From Ilex aquifolium (taxonomy: Eukaryota; Streptophyta; Magnoliopsida; Aquifoliales; Aquifoliaceae), in the NCBI GenBank assembly GCA_951799425.1, contig OX637402.1, forward strand, positions 9,948,001-10,012,000: 64,000 bases of DNA, in the 5' to 3' direction. The position numbers and the translations under genes are program-made. Under the pieces are notes generated by a model that saw nothing but the letters and a program-made list of their open reading frames with translations, was not told the origin of the DNA and did not search any database. Shown piece after piece: positions 1-11,782 of this stretch. Numbering within the stretch: the stretch's first letter is position 1; each line of letters begins with the position of its first letter.

Positions 1-379
1 ATTGCCAAGTCTATCTGGTGTTCATGCAGTGTTACATGTCTCCATGCTCCTAAAGTACACTCTAGATCTTATGCATGTGGTGGATTAGGGAGAGTTCATG
101 GTTAATACGGATGGGACCTTCGAGATGGACCGATGCGTATCATGGACCACTAGGAGCAGGTTTTATGTAAAAGATCATGAGGTTGATGAAGGTGTTGTGG
201 CAACATTGTGGTGTGGAGGATGCTACATGGGAGCATTAGCACACAATTCATGCTACCGATCCGTTCCTGCTCGAGGATGGAGGTACATTCTTGTAGTCAT
301 ATAGTAGTAGCACATGCATGTTGTTGTATGTACATGTGTGTGTAATTTCGGGGATGAAATTCCTTTCAGTGGGGAAGAT
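1..379 (+). pseudogene. Z: decayed 3' end of a Tekay-type pol (chromodomain) and polypurine tract
   Basis: Translated on the plus strand, the first 100 bases match, with substitutions, the end of the integrase and start of the chromodomain linker of element A in this window (GVHAV.HVSML.KYT, HVVD, TDGTFE). A TAG replaces the Trp codon at 92-94, and a frameshift follows near 130. The chromodomain itself (positions ~140-290) is recognisable only in another frame with several stops. A purine-rich tract at 367-378 then leads directly into an LTR start. In Tekay/Del chromoviruses this domain directs integration to heterochromatin. Here it cannot be translated. The rest of the element lies left of the window. 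Confidence 0.85.
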
Positions 380-1518
380 TGTAAAACCCAGGAAATTTAA
401 AATTTTATTAAAAAGGGCAAAAATAGTAATTAACCATTACTTAGGGTTAAAACCCCAAAATTTTCAAGAATTTGGATAATGAAATAGACCTGACTGTTGG
501 ATTTGTCTCGCGAAATGTAACTACCTAGTCAATTTTTATCAAATTCTGAGATAATCGGATTTACCACGTTTTAAGAGGCGATCGAGCATTGTGCGACTAA
601 AATAAACGCAATAAGATTTTAGTCACGGAATCCAAGAAATAATTTAAATTTAGTTCAAATAATATATCTTGAACTTAACAACATAATGAGATTTAAATGA
701 CTCGGGATCAAATGGAACCAATCTAAGCAAAACGTGTGGCGCAACGAGGACCAAGCAATTGAGAGTATAAAAAGGGGAGAAAATCAAATTTTCTCCCCAT
801 TTGTTTAGCCTAGCATTTTCGGAAAAAAGAAGAGAGAGAAAAATCCTCCCCTTTTGTTCGATTCTCCTCCGATCTATAGAGATCTGATCGTCAGATCTCT
901 TCGGGCCAAGAGATAAAGTTGTTCTACGCAACAAGATCAATGCGTATGTACCAAAGATCGTAGGTTTCACCAATGTCTGAAGAACGGGATTTTGGGATCA
1001 AAGCTTTGAGTCTTGATTTGGGGTTTTCAACACTTCTCCTGCGTGGTATGACGCTAAAAGGGGTAGGGTTCCTCTCCTAACTAGGTTTATTTCCAACCTA
1101 GGGTTGAGATATGAAATGGTGAGGGTGTTACAGATATAATCTCATGTATGACACATACCTAGTGTAATTGAAATGTGGAAAATGGGTATAAGAATGGGTT
1201 AAAATCAATTCTTGTATGAATTGGGTATTGGTGAAATTGCTTATTTGTAATTTCACGAATGATTAAGTGTGTTAATTGCATTGAATATGTTATAACATGC
1301 TAGGGATTGATGATATTGAATTTGATTAAATGGTTTGAGAATTTGGATATGTTTTGTGGATATTGTATATATTCATAATATGCTCATAATATGATGAACA
1401 TGAAGTTGTAGATTGCAATTGTACATTACATTGCATATGCATGGGTGGCATCACATTTGTGGGCATTTGGCATGAGTGTGGGTGTGCATAGTTTTTATCA
1501 AACACCATCCTTGGTGGA
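380..1518 (+). mobile_element. Z: partial 3' LTR of a Tekay-type element, split by G
   Basis: The LTR begins with TGTAAAACCCAGG just after the polypurine tract. It is alignable by eye with the reverse complement of the LTRs of A and D (TGTGAAACCC start, a CTCGCGAAAT block near 510, a TATA box at 766). At 1487-1518 the text still matches the LTR of D (caaacaccatccttggtgg), and then G starts abruptly. The remaining part of this LTR should lie beyond the right end of G, outside the window. Several stops in the neighbouring coding relic show that this is an old copy. Confidence 0.85.
766..773 (+). promoter_or_regulatory. TATA box of the Z LTR
   Basis: TATAAAAA lies about 385 bp inside the LTR. 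It sits at the same relative place as the TATAAATA of the A and D LTRs. The position marks the U3/R side of the LTR. Confidence 0.55.
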
Positions 1519-1777
1519 TGATTAACCCTAAAAAGTGTGGAATTGAATTAGATTTTAGGGTTAATAGTATGTGTTAATTGAATTTAAGTGATTGATTTAT
1601 AAAGTATTATGGTTAATGTTTAATTTATCTATTTTGTAGGGTTTCAAGGTTAATTAGCGAAGTTCAAATGGATAAAAGTGTATAGACTAAAAAAAAGGAA
1701 GGGAGGCAAGCATAATTAAAAAGTCAACAAGTCAACAAAGGAAGGCTGGCAAAGCAAAAAACAAGAGGATCTCCACT

Positions 1778-1811
1778 ATCCGGACGGTGGTGGTGACGTC
1801 CGAACGGTGCC
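1778..1811 (+). repeat. G U3 palindromic motifs (TCCGGA type)
   Basis: Two copies of a near-palindromic CCGGACGGT / CGTCCGAACGGT motif lie 259 bp from the LTR start and end about 107 bp upstream of the TATA box. This is the same place in which other Athila-like LTRs of the window hold longer palindrome arrays. Confidence 0.5.
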
Positions 1812-1917
1812 CTTAACAGCCTTCCTCCTTCTTCTTTTCCCATTGTTCCATTTGATTAACAGAGGACCCAGATTGGCCAGCAGGGGTGTCTGCCACCTTC
1901 CCCGCCCTTTCGATGCT

Positions 1918-1925
1918 TATAAATA
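1918..1925 (+). promoter_or_regulatory. TATA box of the G LTR
   Basis: TATAAATA followed by CCCC, as in the E LTR (53737). Confidence 0.6.
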
Positions 1926-2853
1926 CCCCTATTCAATCATTTTTAGGGAGACTTTCGCTAGAGAGAAGAGAAGGAATAAAAGAGAGAAAGAGAGATTCCA
2001 AGGGGAGTTCTACAACCAAAAAATGCAAATCCCTGCCCTAAACACTTTCCAACCAAGAATTTATCTACTTCTACATTTCTATTTCATCCTTTCTACTTGG
2101 AGGGTTGAACCTCTCTCATTTTTGTGCCCTAACTGGTAATAAGAGTGGGGGTGTTTCAACTATTCCTCGGGGAAGGATTCGGTGTATTTTGTTTTCTGTT
2201 GTAATTGGATTATCTCATTCTTCGTGCTTGTCTATAACAATAAAATGTGAGTAGTCTGTTTATACTCTTTAGTGATGGGTGATAGCATGTGTAATGTTGT
2301 TTGCGTTATGGAAATGCCGATGTTTTACTTATACATTAATGTTTATACCTCCATTAAGAGATGGATGGTTATTACTATTATATGCTCATGATTATTGATT
2401 AGTACTTAAAATTAGCATTTTACCATGCCTTTTTGGGACTAATTATACTTTGATGGAGTTTAAGTGATGACATTTCAGGTCCTAAAATGAACAAGGAATC
2501 AAGAACAACAAGTATCACACTTGAGTGTAACACCAGCACATTAGGGAATAAAATTGGAGAAGGTTGGAACAAAGCAAGAACTGTGACGCCCCAAAATCCG
2601 GGGGTCCCGTTGATAACCCATCAACTCGCGGAAACATCCGTGGATATCGCTCAACCCGACACCACATCAAGAATATCTTTAAGCCGGGATTATAACCCAT
2701 AATGAAAATTCGGTTTAACATTCATTTGATTCAATTAAAGTCTCATACACCATGGTTTGTACCCCATTACGGTCCACTTTGATCATTTAAAGGAAGGAAA
2801 TTCAAAGCCCAAAGACTTGGCAAAACATTTAAAAATTTCAGATTTTTGGAATG

Positions 2854-3099
2854 GCTACCGGTAGCTGTTTATCGGCTACCGGTAGCCGAAACATTCTGGA
2901 AATCAACTACCTGTTGTCTACCGGTAGCTGTTTGCTTCTGGAAAACAACTACCTGTTGGCTACCGGTAGTTGTTTCCTACTGGAAAACAACTACCTGTTG
3001 GCTACCGGTAGCCGAAACATTCTGGAGCTACGACTACCTGTTGGCTACCGGTAGCTGTTTCCTTCTGGAAAACAACTACCTGTTAGCTACCGGTAGCTA
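2854..3099 (-). repeat. Array of GCTACCGGTAGC palindromes in the A 3' LTR
   Basis: Seven copies of TACCGGTAG, most extended to GGCTACCGGTAGC, are spaced 18-46 bp apart. The spacers are themselves related (TTCTGGAAAACAACTACCTG). The array is 272 bp from the LTR 3' end, in the transcribed part. The same array is at 12424-12670. The reading frames MEWLPVAVYRLPVAE... across it are repeat translations, not genes. Confidence 0.9.
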
Positions 3100-4328
3100 A
3101 AGGCAGATTTTGCCCAATTCTTTAATTTTTCATTTCCAAACCCTTTTAAACTATTCCAAGCTCCTACCAAACATATATAATGAAAATTTCCACATTATAC
3201 ATAGTCCATCCAAGTCATATTACATACAACTTCATACATTCATAATTCAAAACATAATGTTTTACAATATTTACATGTCATAAACCATTTTAAAACAAAA
3301 GGTTTACAAAATCTTGAGGTAAGGCCATACATAGGCCCCCTTCACCCTTGATGCTCTCCATGGGAGCCAATCGCCGGTGTAAACCCGACACCTGAAATTG
3401 TTTCCCGTAAAGGGTGAGCACAACGCCCAGTAGAGAAAATCCTACAAAGGCCACTCTCCCCCTAGATGCACATGCTCATGAAATCATCACATAACCATAT
3501 AACCAAGCCTTTTTTCATACTTATGCATTCTATGATGGAATGCAACAATGCCATGCCATGAAATGAGATGGAAGCTCACTCATGCAACTCATTCCGAGTC
3601 CTCACCGACTCCTACCACACAATGGAAAGCCAATGTGTTTCCCTTCCGCCATTTATGTTCACATCAAATGACATCCTCCATTTTAGGGTCTTGTAAGGGG
3701 GTGGATGTTCATGGGCTTACACCAAGGGTCTCCAACCCACACGGAAGTCACGGGCTTACACCGAGGGTTCCGGATACACCCACACACTTTATGGGCCGAG
3801 CCAAGGGAGTGCGTATCCCAATTACCGGGCCTTGCACCCGAGAGGTCGTCATGCCTCTTCTTGCTACCCCAACCCAATTTTCTTTCATGCAACCATACGG
3901 CCCAAAAGGATCTTCAATCCCTTTCTTCCGAGTCCCTTTGTCAATAACCAAGAGTGGTGTTTGACTAACCATACACACTCACACTCACACCCATGACATG
4001 AGCCCAATGAATGTGATGTCATGACCATGCTCAAATGCAATGACTACCATATGAGCAATATTTTCCACACCCATGCATATAGCTCATGAATGTAATGCCA
4101 ATGGTCATGCCCAATATGTAACATGAGTGATCAACACATATCTTCACATTCCATGGAATTTAAATCATAAGCATATAAATTCCATAAACCGTCATAAACA
4201 ACATATCAATGAGCATATGTCAATACATCATTAACACATTTCAACATGTTATTCCAATGACCCCAAACAAATCACCTAAACAACCAACCAAGGCATATTA
4301 TCAAACACCTTGTAGGCATTAAGCATAT

Positions 4329-6138
4329 TGATGAGCGCATAATATTGCATATTTGAAGGGCTCATTACATGCATTATAACTCAACTTTTGCATTTAAATA
4401 CTTAGTGCTAGCCAAAATTGTCTATAATGTTGATATTTTGATGTTGCAACCTTTTATAGCTTAAATGATTGATTTTAGGACATTGCAACCTTGATGGATG
4501 TGTGGTGAAGGCATGGACACAATACATGAAGAATTGGAGGCTTAAAAGTGAAGAAATCAAGAAGGCATTGGTGCTTGGGAACAAGGGCACCAGCTGCAGC
4601 AATAATTGGAAGCACTGCCTCGGAATTCCTCCATTTTGACCATGATCTACTCATAATTTGGAAAATTTCAAAACATGAAAGTTGTAGATATGGGTGTCTT
4701 CTGTTTGTTGTCAAAATTTCAGCTCAATCCAACTGTTAGATCAAGAGTTATGCCAATTATACCGAAGGTGGTCCAGTGCACAGTACCGGTACCTAGTACC
4801 GGTACTCCGGACCTTCTGGTCGCGAAAACAGCCTGTAACTCAACTTTGAGGCTTGAGGGTCCCACCTACACTTCTCCCACGCCTATCCCAACATTTCCTT
4901 ACACATTTACAGGCCTCCTACACTCAAGTGGAAGACTTTAAAGGCCAATGCATTAAAGGAGGAATGGAGGGAAGTGGGCTGCCCAGGCTATGATCTCCTA
5001 GCCTGTCAAAGCCTTCGATTCAGCCCTCTCTTGATGGGAGCTCGTACACACAGCTAAGGGGGAGCCTCATGGACGAAAATGCAACTCTCTCACACCATTA
5101 TATTCAGCATTCCATTCATTTGTAAAGGGTTGGCTACCTAAGCTTAGAGTAGTTTTAGTGAGGAAGAAGATGAATAGTAAAGTTGTGATTTTTACATGTT
5201 CTTCCATCCATTTCTCTTGTAACCTCTTGTAAGGATATTGTAAGCTTCTTTTACTGTCTTTAATGCCATTTATTAGAAGTACATTTCAAGTTTAGCCTTG
5301 CACTTTACATTTCACCATTGTTATGCTTTCAAGTTCTTCATTTTCATGCTTTAAATTGGGTATTGTATTTCTTTCTTCTTAGTTTAAGATTTCTTGCATT
5401 TAGTTAAGTTCCATGCTTCATTTCTTCTACATGTCTTCCATTTACATTAATGTCTTTCCTTTCAAGCATGAGTAGCTAGATTTAAGTTGGTTAATCCAAG
5501 GGAAAATTCCTCTTGGGAATGCTACTTTAACTCATTCTCCTCCCACCCTTAAGAGTCCAATGGTTCGGTTTGACGGGGTTGAGAGTGGATGAGTTGGTGA
5601 GCCTTTGATATTCCGTAGGCCTAGTCACGGTTTATGCTTAGATACTCACCAATCTTGTCCCTAGCTTCCCCCGAATCAATCGTTCATTCATGCTCTATCG
5701 GAGGAGGGCTTGGAATTGATTTGGTATTCCCATTGGAATGAACCTCTTGGATTAGCCAACACTTGCTTTCTTACATTTTCATTTTGAACAAAACTCACCA
5801 AAACACAAATACAAGATTTTACACTTTCTTTTCACTTTTGCAAAATCACTTTCACAAAACTCTCTTTCCTTCCCTGAGGAGACGACCTTGGAATACTTTC
5901 CAAGTAAAACACCGACAACGAAAGACTCCTTGCGATTGGGGAGCACTTTTGTTCACACACATTCTCCATTTCACATATATTTTGTTCATCCATTTCCCAT
6001 CCATTTTGTTGTTGTTTCCTATCTTCTTGCATCATCTGGAGGGAGAGTGACACTCCCCCATCACTATAAGCCACATACACACATTGAGGGTGAGGGTGAT
6101 GTTTAGAGGTTAGGAACGACGTAATTACCAACCAATCA
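4329..6138 (+). mobile_element. J: solo LTR of an Athila-like element
   Basis: An 1,810-bp TG...CA block (TGATGAGCGC...ACCAATCA) is present in the left LTR of A and absent from the right one. It is flanked by catat at 4324-4328 and 6139-6143. Its start resembles solo LTR I (TGATGAGTATAGAATATTGC in element orientation). Its 3' half (ATTCCGTAGGCCTAGTCACGG; GAATACTTTCCAAGTAAAACAC; TTGGGGAGCA) matches the LTRs of C and, reversed, B. No internal domain is present. Confidence 0.93.
4782..4806 (+). repeat. Paired AGTACCGGTAC palindromes in J
   Basis: Two AGTACCGGTACY units lie side by side 453 bp from the LTR start. A conserved block (CTGTAACTCAACTTTG then GGGTCCCAC) follows, and the same block follows the palindrome arrays of B and C. 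Confidence 0.75.
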
Positions 6139-6700
6139 CATATTATCTCATTTTAAGCAAAACAACAACTTCCAACACACAAAACATGTCTTCAATATCA
6201 CCAAGTTATATAATGCATCACATATAACTTACACATATCAAAATTTAGCTAGCAACAAGACTAAGCTCACTTCATGCTCACCTTTCCATTTTCATAACCA
6301 CAAACATATATATATACATATATACACATGCATATATATAGATACCCTTAAACTAGCTACACCTAAGGTAGAATAATCCAACGTAGGAACAACCCCTACC
6401 TCTTAGGAGTGTAGAAAACCCCTAAAAACACCAAAACCACTCCAAAACTTTGAATCTCTCAAGATCGCCTCTTTGGATCTTCGGTGAAATTCCTTGTTTT
6501 TGGTGCCCACGCGTAGCCCTTGTCGCGTAGATCACTTCTCCCTTCTAGCTCGACGAAATCCGAGCGACGGTTGTCGGAGAAATCTCTGGAGAAAGGCTTA
6601 AGAAAAACCCTTTTCTCTCTCCTCTCTTTCTCTCTCTCTTTGAACGGCTGAACAAGGCTCAAGTGGCTTAGAAAATCTGATTTTTCAGATATTTTAGCCA

Positions 6701-6708
6701 TATTTATA
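6701..6708 (-). promoter_or_regulatory. TATA box of the A 3' LTR
   Basis: TATTTATA on the plus strand reads TATAAATA in element orientation. The same box is at 29177-29184 in the other LTR, where it would drive the genomic transcript of A. Confidence 0.55.
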
Positions 6709-7090
6709 GTTTTAAATGTGTGGTCTACATCGCACCACTCGTTTATTACCTTCGGGTCCGTTTTTCGTCCCGAAACGACTCATTAAGTCCCGGATTAAGT
6801 CCAAATAAATTTTATTGGCACATTAATCCAATTATAAGGAATTTTAATATTTCTCGTTTTTGGGGACCTTTAAAAGGTCAATCGCCACGCAGTCGTCTCG
6901 ATCTACGTGCAAAATTCGACTCTCTCGGAATTCGACGAATTTTCTGGTGGTTACTAGATTTCGCGTTGCGAATCCAATGGCGCACTCCGTTCCCTCCTCC
7001 GAGGTCTAGAACATATGTATTTTAAATACGTGCAGTAGTGGCAAATTACCATTTTGCCCTTTTCAGAAAAAGTTCAAATTTTCCCGGGTT

Positions 7091-7906
7091 TCACATTCTT
7101 CCCCCCTTAAAAGAACTTCGTCCCCGAAATTCACGTACACATACACATTTAATAGCATGCATATGCAACAAGTAATATATACTCAAAGTAATGATACCAA
7201 GCTGTAAGTATGAAAATGTACATTTATCCTCAAACAGGAAAGGGTAATTAGCACGTATGGTGTCCTCACGCTCCCATGTTGCCTCCTCTACTCCCCGGTG
7301 CTGCCAAAGCACCTTCACCAGCCGCACGGTCTTGCCTCGCAAAACCTGTTCCCGGCTATCCATGATACGCACCGGTCCCTCCTCGAAGGTCCCATCTGTA
7401 TCAACAACAAGCTCACCCCAATCCACCACATGAGTAGGATCTGGGGTGTACTTCCGGAGCATAGAGACATGGAATACTGCGTGAACACCTGCTAAATCAG
7501 GCGGTAACGCCAACCGGTAAGCAACTGTACCAACCCTCTCGAGTACCTCGAAGGGCCCGATATACCTCGGCGACAACTTTCCTCGCTTGCCGAACCTGAC
7601 CACTCCTCTTGTAGGCATCACCTTCAAGAAGACATGATCACCCACCTCAAACTCTAGAGGTCTCCGCCGTCTATCGGCGTAGCTCTTCTGCCGGCTCTGA
7701 GCCGTGAGAAGACGCTTCCGTATCAAGTCCACCTTCTCTGAGGTGTCTCTAATCAACTCTGGACCCGTAGAGGGTCTCTCTCCAACCTCCGTCCAACAAA
7801 CCGGAGATCTACAAGGCCTCCCATATAATGCCTCATAGGGTGCCATCTGTATGCTCGCCTGATAACTATTGTTATAGGCAAACTCTACCAAGGGTAAGTG
7901 ATCTTC
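7091..7906 (-). pseudogene. A: integrase C-terminal part and chromodomain
   Basis: This is the third segment of the A polyprotein, in the same frame as pol and separated from it by TAG codons at 7988-7990 and 7907-7909. It opens with VEFAYNNSYQASIQMAPYEALYG, the last part of the integrase core, then the GPFEVLERVG and LAGVHAVFHVSMLRKY blocks of the integrase C-terminus. It ends with a chromodomain (EQVLRGKTVRLVKVLWQ, then GVEEATWE), the mark of Tekay/Del chromoviruses, thought to guide integration by binding heterochromatin. Translation after NYPFLFEDK runs through non-coding sequence to 7091, just inside the LTR. Met at 7891 is only the first Met after the break, not a natural start. Confidence 0.9.
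7096..7109 (-). other. A: polypurine tract
   Basis: On the minus strand a run of A and G with six consecutive G ends directly at the LTR start TGTGAAACCC. This is the plus-strand DNA primer site expected at this place. Confidence 0.85.
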
Positions 7907-7987
7907 CTAGCTTCCCTTGAGATCTAGGACGCATGCCCGCAGCATGTCCTCTAGTGTCTGAATAGTCCTCTCTGACTGACCATCCAT

Positions 7988-10636
7988 CTAGGGATGAAAA
8001 GCAGTGCTCATCATCAACTGAGTCCCCATAGCTCGCTGGAAACTCTCCCAAAAATGAGATGTGAATCTGGGATCCCGATCCGATACTATAGATACGGGCA
8101 CCCCATGCAATCGGACCATCTCCCGTATATATAACCTACAGAATTCCTCCAGTGTGAAGGTCATCCGCACAGCCAAGAAGTGTGCCGACTTCGTAAGCCG
8201 GTCCACTATCACCCACACCGCATCATGTCCCCGCGATGTCCGTGGCAAGTGAGTCACAAAATCCATCGTGACATGCTCCCACTTCCACTCAGCTACCTCC
8301 AAAGGCTGGAGTAATCCCGCTGGTCTCTGGTGTTCAGCCTTCACTTGCTGACATGTGAGACATCTACCAACAAATTCACCAACTTGTCTCTTCATCCCAC
8401 TCCAATAATACTGACGACGAAGATCATGATACATCTTCGTGCCCCCTGGATGAACTGCAAAACGGGAACAATGAAATTCCCTAAGAATCTCCTCCCTTAG
8501 ATCCGGAGATTGGGGAACCACAATCCTTCCCCTATACGGAAGACTACCATCCGAATGAATGGCCCAGCCCTCGTCACCTGTGCCCGACCGCACCCGATCC
8601 TTAATGGACTCTATCTCTGGGTCTTGCCCCTGAGACTCAATCACTCTGCTCAGTAGGGAAGGCGTAGCCACCAAACTTCCCAAGGTACCCTGAGCCTGCC
8701 CCATGTAATGCAGCCCGAACTGTCCCACAGTCTCGAGCATTCCCCACTCCTGGGAAGCCATACTAGCCAAGACTCCCCTCGACTTCCGGCTAAGTGCGTC
8801 AGCCACCACATTTGCCTTACCAGGATGGTAATGCAACGTGAAGTCGTAATCTTCAAGAAACTCCATCCACCTGCGTTGCCTCATGTTGAGGTCCCGCTGT
8901 GTAAAGATGTACTTCAGACTCTTGTGGTCCGAAAACACTTCAAACTGCTCACCATACAGGTAGTGGCGCCAAGCCTTCAAGGCAAAGACAATGGCCGCCA
9001 ACTCCATGTCGTGTGTAGGGTAATTCTGCTCGTGGTTCTTTAACTGTCGAGAACCATAAGCCACGACCCTCCCGGACTGCATCAACACACATCCGAGCCC
9101 GTCCTTAGAGGCATCACAATAGACTGTGTACCTCTGTCCCCTTTCTGGGACTATCAAAATAGGAGCTGAAGTAAGCCTCCTCTTCAACTCCTGGAATGCC
9201 TTCTCGCAAGAATCATTCCACTCGAACTTGACCTCCTTCCGAGTCAACTTCGTCATAGGCGCAGCTAACCTAGAGAAGTCCTCGATAAACCGCCGATAAT
9301 GCCCAGCCAATCCCAAGAAACTGCGTATCTCGAAAACTGACTTCGGCCTCTCCCAATTCATGACTGACTCAACCTTCTCCGGGTCTACGGATACACCCGA
9401 AGCCGACACTACATGTCCCAAAAATTTCACCTCAGTAAGCCAAAATTCACACTTGCTGAACTTGGCATACAACTGATGGTCTCTCAAGATCTGAAGAACG
9501 ACCCTCAAGTGACCCTCATGCTCCTCCTCAGACTTGGAGTAAATCAAGATGTCGTCAACAAAAACCACGACGAACTGATCAAGGTAGGGTTGGAACACCC
9601 TATGCATGAGATCTATGAATGCCGCTGGGGCATTCGTCAATCCGAAAGGCATGACAGTGAACTCGAAATGCCCATATCGCGTTCGAAACGCCGTCTTAGG
9701 GATATCTGCCTCCCTAACTCTCAACTGATGGTAACCGGTGCGGAGATCTATTTTGGAGTAGACCCGCGCCCCTCTCAGTTGATCAAACAAGTCATCAATC
9801 CTCGGCAAAGGGTACCTATTCTTGATAGTAACCCTATTCAACTGCCGGTAGTCTATACATAGTCGAAGGGTTTTGTCCTTCTTCTTTGCAAATAACACCG
9901 GAGCGCCCCAAGGTGAGGTACTCGGTCTAATGAAACCCCAGTCCAACAATTCCTGCAATTGGACCTTGAGTTCTTGCAACTCAGCAGGCGCCATCCTATG
10001 TGGAGTCATAGAAATGGGCGATGTGCCAGGATGTAACTCAATGTTAAAGTCTACATCCCTATGTGGAGGTAATCCCGGTAGTTCATCCGGAAAAACATCC
10101 TCGTATTCACAAACAACTCGAGGTAGACCCAACTCCTGCCTCTCCTCGTTCTCTAGGGTAAGGCTTGCTAGCCAACCCATCAACTGCCCGTGCCATCGGG
10201 AGTCATACACCCCTTGGGGTAAAGCACCATGCTTGTCCCCCTGGAACTTGAAACAAACACCCTCAGGCGTATAAGCAGTGACCCTCTTCCGATCACAGTC
10301 AATCACAACACGGTGTGCCGTCAACCAATCCATCCATAGGATGACATCAAACTCTGACATGTCCATGACCCTAAGGTCAACGGTGAGTAGAATCCCAGAG
10401 ATCTCTAACTCATAGTCCCGACATATCTGACCAACCCTCACCCTAGCACCTAGGGGAGAACTCACATGCAATGGCTCCTCCAAGGTCTCAACCTCTAAGC
10501 CCAAGTCTTTCACACAAGATGCAGCAATAAATGAATGTGATGCACCAGAATCAAATAATACCCTAGCCCATAAGCGAGAGAGTAGAAATGTACCCTGTAT
10601 CACCGATTGGTCTGCTGGCTCCGTCTGAGGTATCAT
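7988..10636 (-). CDS. pol: A: Pol polyprotein (protease, RT, RNase H, integrase), ends at a premature TAG
   Basis: An 882-residue frame. The aspartic protease carries DSGAS at residues 29-33. RT follows with the first catalytic Asp in SKIDLRTGY (297), [12 protein letters not shown], and the catalytic pair in FVDDILIYS (361-362). RNase H has YCDAS (near 508), the MELA Glu and SDHKSL. The integrase has an H722/H729/C759/C762 zinc-binding motif and catalytic Asp in MDFV (792) and SDRD (853). TAG at 7988-7990 replaces the Gln of the usual FHPQTDGQSERT block, so the catalytic Glu is cut off. The frame is the same as that of gag; only a TAG at 10652-10654 separates them, so Met 10636 is probably not a natural start. 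Together these parts once made the single Gag-Pol typical of Tekay elements. Confidence 0.93.
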   Translation of the reverse strand: MIPQTEPADQSVIQGTFLLSRLWARVLFDSGASHSFIAASCVKDLGLEVETLEEPLHVSSPLGARVRVGQICRDYELEISGILLTVDLRVMDMSEFDVILWMDWLTAHRVVIDCDRKRVTAYTPEGVCFKFQGDKHGALPQGVYDSRWHGQLMGWLASLTLENEERQELGLPRVVCEYEDVFPDELPGLPPHRDVDFNIELHPGTSPISMTPHRMAPAELQELKVQLQELLDWGFIRPSTSPWGAPVLFAKKKDKTLRLCIDYRQLNRVTIKNRYPLPRIDDLFDQLRGARVYSKIDLRTGYHQLRVREADIPKTAFRTRYGHFEFTVMPFGLTNAPAAFIDLMHRVFQPYLDQFVVVFVDDILIYSKSEEEHEGHLRVVLQILRDHQLYAKFSKCEFWLTEVKFLGHVVSASGVSVDPEKVESVMNWERPKSVFEIRSFLGLAGHYRRFIEDFSRLAAPMTKLTRKEVKFEWNDSCEKAFQELKRRLTSAPILIVPERGQRYTVYCDASKDGLGCVLMQSGRVVAYGSRQLKNHEQNYPTHDMELAAIVFALKAWRHYLYGEQFEVFSDHKSLKYIFTQRDLNMRQRRWMEFLEDYDFTLHYHPGKANVVADALSRKSRGVLASMASQEWGMLETVGQFGLHYMGQAQGTLGSLVATPSLLSRVIESQGQDPEIESIKDRVRSGTGDEGWAIHSDGSLPYRGRIVVPQSPDLREEILREFHCSRFAVHPGGTKMYHDLRRQYYWSGMKRQVGEFVGRCLTCQQVKAEHQRPAGLLQPLEVAEWKWEHVTMDFVTHLPRTSRGHDAVWVIVDRLTKSAHFLAVRMTFTLEEFCRLYIREMVRLHGVPVSIVSDRDPRFTSHFWESFQRAMGTQLMMSTAFHP

Positions 10637-10651
10637 GGCGTAGACATGCCC

Positions 10652-11782
10652 CTAGGTTCCCGAAGTACCGGCTTGTGAGCCCTGTCCTCGGCCTCGACCC
10701 AAACTCTGGCCCATCTGGCCTGATTGCGTGGCACTCGCACGTGATGTAGTAGGGGTCTGTGCAGCATCCTGGAACTGGTACTGGCTTCCCTGGCCCGTAG
10801 TGGGGTAGGGAGGAACATAAGGTGTCTGTGTGTGCCCCACTGAAGACTGGGACTGGGATACCCCATAACTCTGGGATCCCTGCCTCTGAGGACAATCCTT
10901 CCTCAAGTGACCCGGTTGGTGACAATGATAGCAAGTCTTCTGACCTGCCTGGTAAGTAGTCCTGAAATTTCCCCTGCCTTGGGAGAATCGACCCTGGCCT
11001 TGGCCTTGATAGCCGCGGCTCTGCCCTTGCTGTCCCTGCGGAGTAGAAGTCCTCTGCCTCTTCCCCGCACTAGAAGAAGAGGATGGTCCCTCCTTCTTCT
11101 TGTCCTTAGTACCACCCTCGCGAATATTCCTCGCGTCATCCACCTCTCGTTCAATAGCCATGGCCGTCGTGACCATTAAATCCAGATCTTGTAGGAGAAG
11201 ACCTACAATTTTCCCCCGAATGGAAAGCTTCAAGCCTTCCTCAAACCTTCTTACCTTAGCCACAGCTGTGGCTACGTAATCATCGGCGAAACGTGCTAGT
11301 TCCGTGAACTTCGCCACGTATTCCATCACCGTCATGGTTCCTTGTTTCAATTCCAGAAACTCCCGGGCCTTTGCATGTCGCATGGCCGGTGGGAAATACT
11401 TGCCCATGAAGAGCTCCTTGAACTCTTCCCATGTCATAGTCTCAAGGTTTTTCGAGCCCGAGACCCAATCCCACCACACTTGGGATTCTCCTTCTAGCTG
11501 GAATGCAGCTAGCGTTATTTTACTAGCGTCGGATGTGATTCCCATTGCCTTCAAGATCTTCGTAACTTGTCGGAACCAATGGTCAGCCACCATAGGATCC
11601 GCCCCTCCCTTAAAAACTGGAGGTTTATGTGCCTTGAACTGTTGGAGGTTACTCATACCTCCTCGGTGTGCAACCGTAGCTGCCATCATGCCCATAGTCT
11701 CATTAAAGGCCTGTTGATCGAAGGCCGGTGGTGGTTGATTAGTTCTCCCACCACCTCGGCGTCCCCTTCCTCGACTAGCCAT
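10652..11782 (-). CDS. gag: A: Gag (capsid and CCHC nucleocapsid)
   Basis: A 376-residue protein. It starts MASRGRGRRGGGR, then a retrotransposon Gag domain around residues 45-215 (HWFRQVTKILKAMG, FQLEGESQVWW, FKELFMGKYFP, LKQGTMTVMEYVAKF, RRFEEGLK). A low-complexity basic and Gln/Gly-rich stretch follows. One zinc knuckle has C284, C287, H292 and C297 (CYHCHQPGHLRKDC). It would form the virus-like particle and package the RNA. The Met at 11782 follows a 370-bp leader after the primer site and is the natural start. The frame ends at TAG (10652-10654), exactly at the Gag-Pol boundary. Confidence 0.93.
   Translation of the reverse strand: MASRGRGRRGGGRTNQPPPAFDQQAFNETMGMMAATVAHRGGMSNLQQFKAHKPPVFKGGADPMVADHWFRQVTKILKAMGITSDASKITLAAFQLEGESQVWWDWVSGSKNLETMTWEEFKELFMGKYFPPAMRHAKAREFLELKQGTMTVMEYVAKFTELARFADDYVATAVAKVRRFEEGLKLSIRGKIVGLLLQDLDLMVTTAMAIEREVDDARNIREGGTKDKKKEGPSSSSSAGKRQRTSTPQGQQGQSRGYQGQGQGRFSQGRGNFRTTYQAGQKTCYHCHQPGHLRKDCPQRQGSQSYGVSQSQSSVGHTQTPYVPPYPTTGQGSQYQFQDAAQTPTTSRASATQSGQMGQSLGRGRGQGSQAGTSGT

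Larger units (their letters stand above)
1519..2395 (+). repeat. G: 5' LTR, left part (U3 and start of R)
   Basis: The segment opens with TGATTAACCC, shared with E, and holds a TATAAATA box at 1918 and an AATAAA signal near 2249. It breaks off at 2395, where H1 starts, and continues at 31338. Together the two parts give an LTR of about 1.5 kb. No coding region is supported; the long reading frame at 1807-2139 is LTR sequence. Confidence 0.85.
2582..7095 (-). repeat. A: 3' LTR, interrupted by solo LTR J
   Basis: Removal of J (4329-6138) and one TSD copy leaves about 2.7 kb that aligns end to end with the other LTR of A. In element orientation it starts TGTGAAACCCGGG at 7095 and ends GGGGCGTCACA at 2582. 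It contains a TATA box near 6701, a palindrome array at 2854-3099, and an AT microsatellite near 6308-6345. Open frames inside it are short and repeat-derived. Confidence 0.93.

Noticed and set aside
2846-3100. Open frames with LPVAVYRLPVAE / LLATGSC repeats (also 12417-12671)
   Set aside because: They are translations of the GCTACCGGTAGC array inside an LTR, open in more than one frame, with no start context or relatives.
9413-10274. Plus-strand frames over pol of A (149 and 133 codons)
   Set aside because: Shadows of the minus-strand Pol frame; no protein similarity in these frames.
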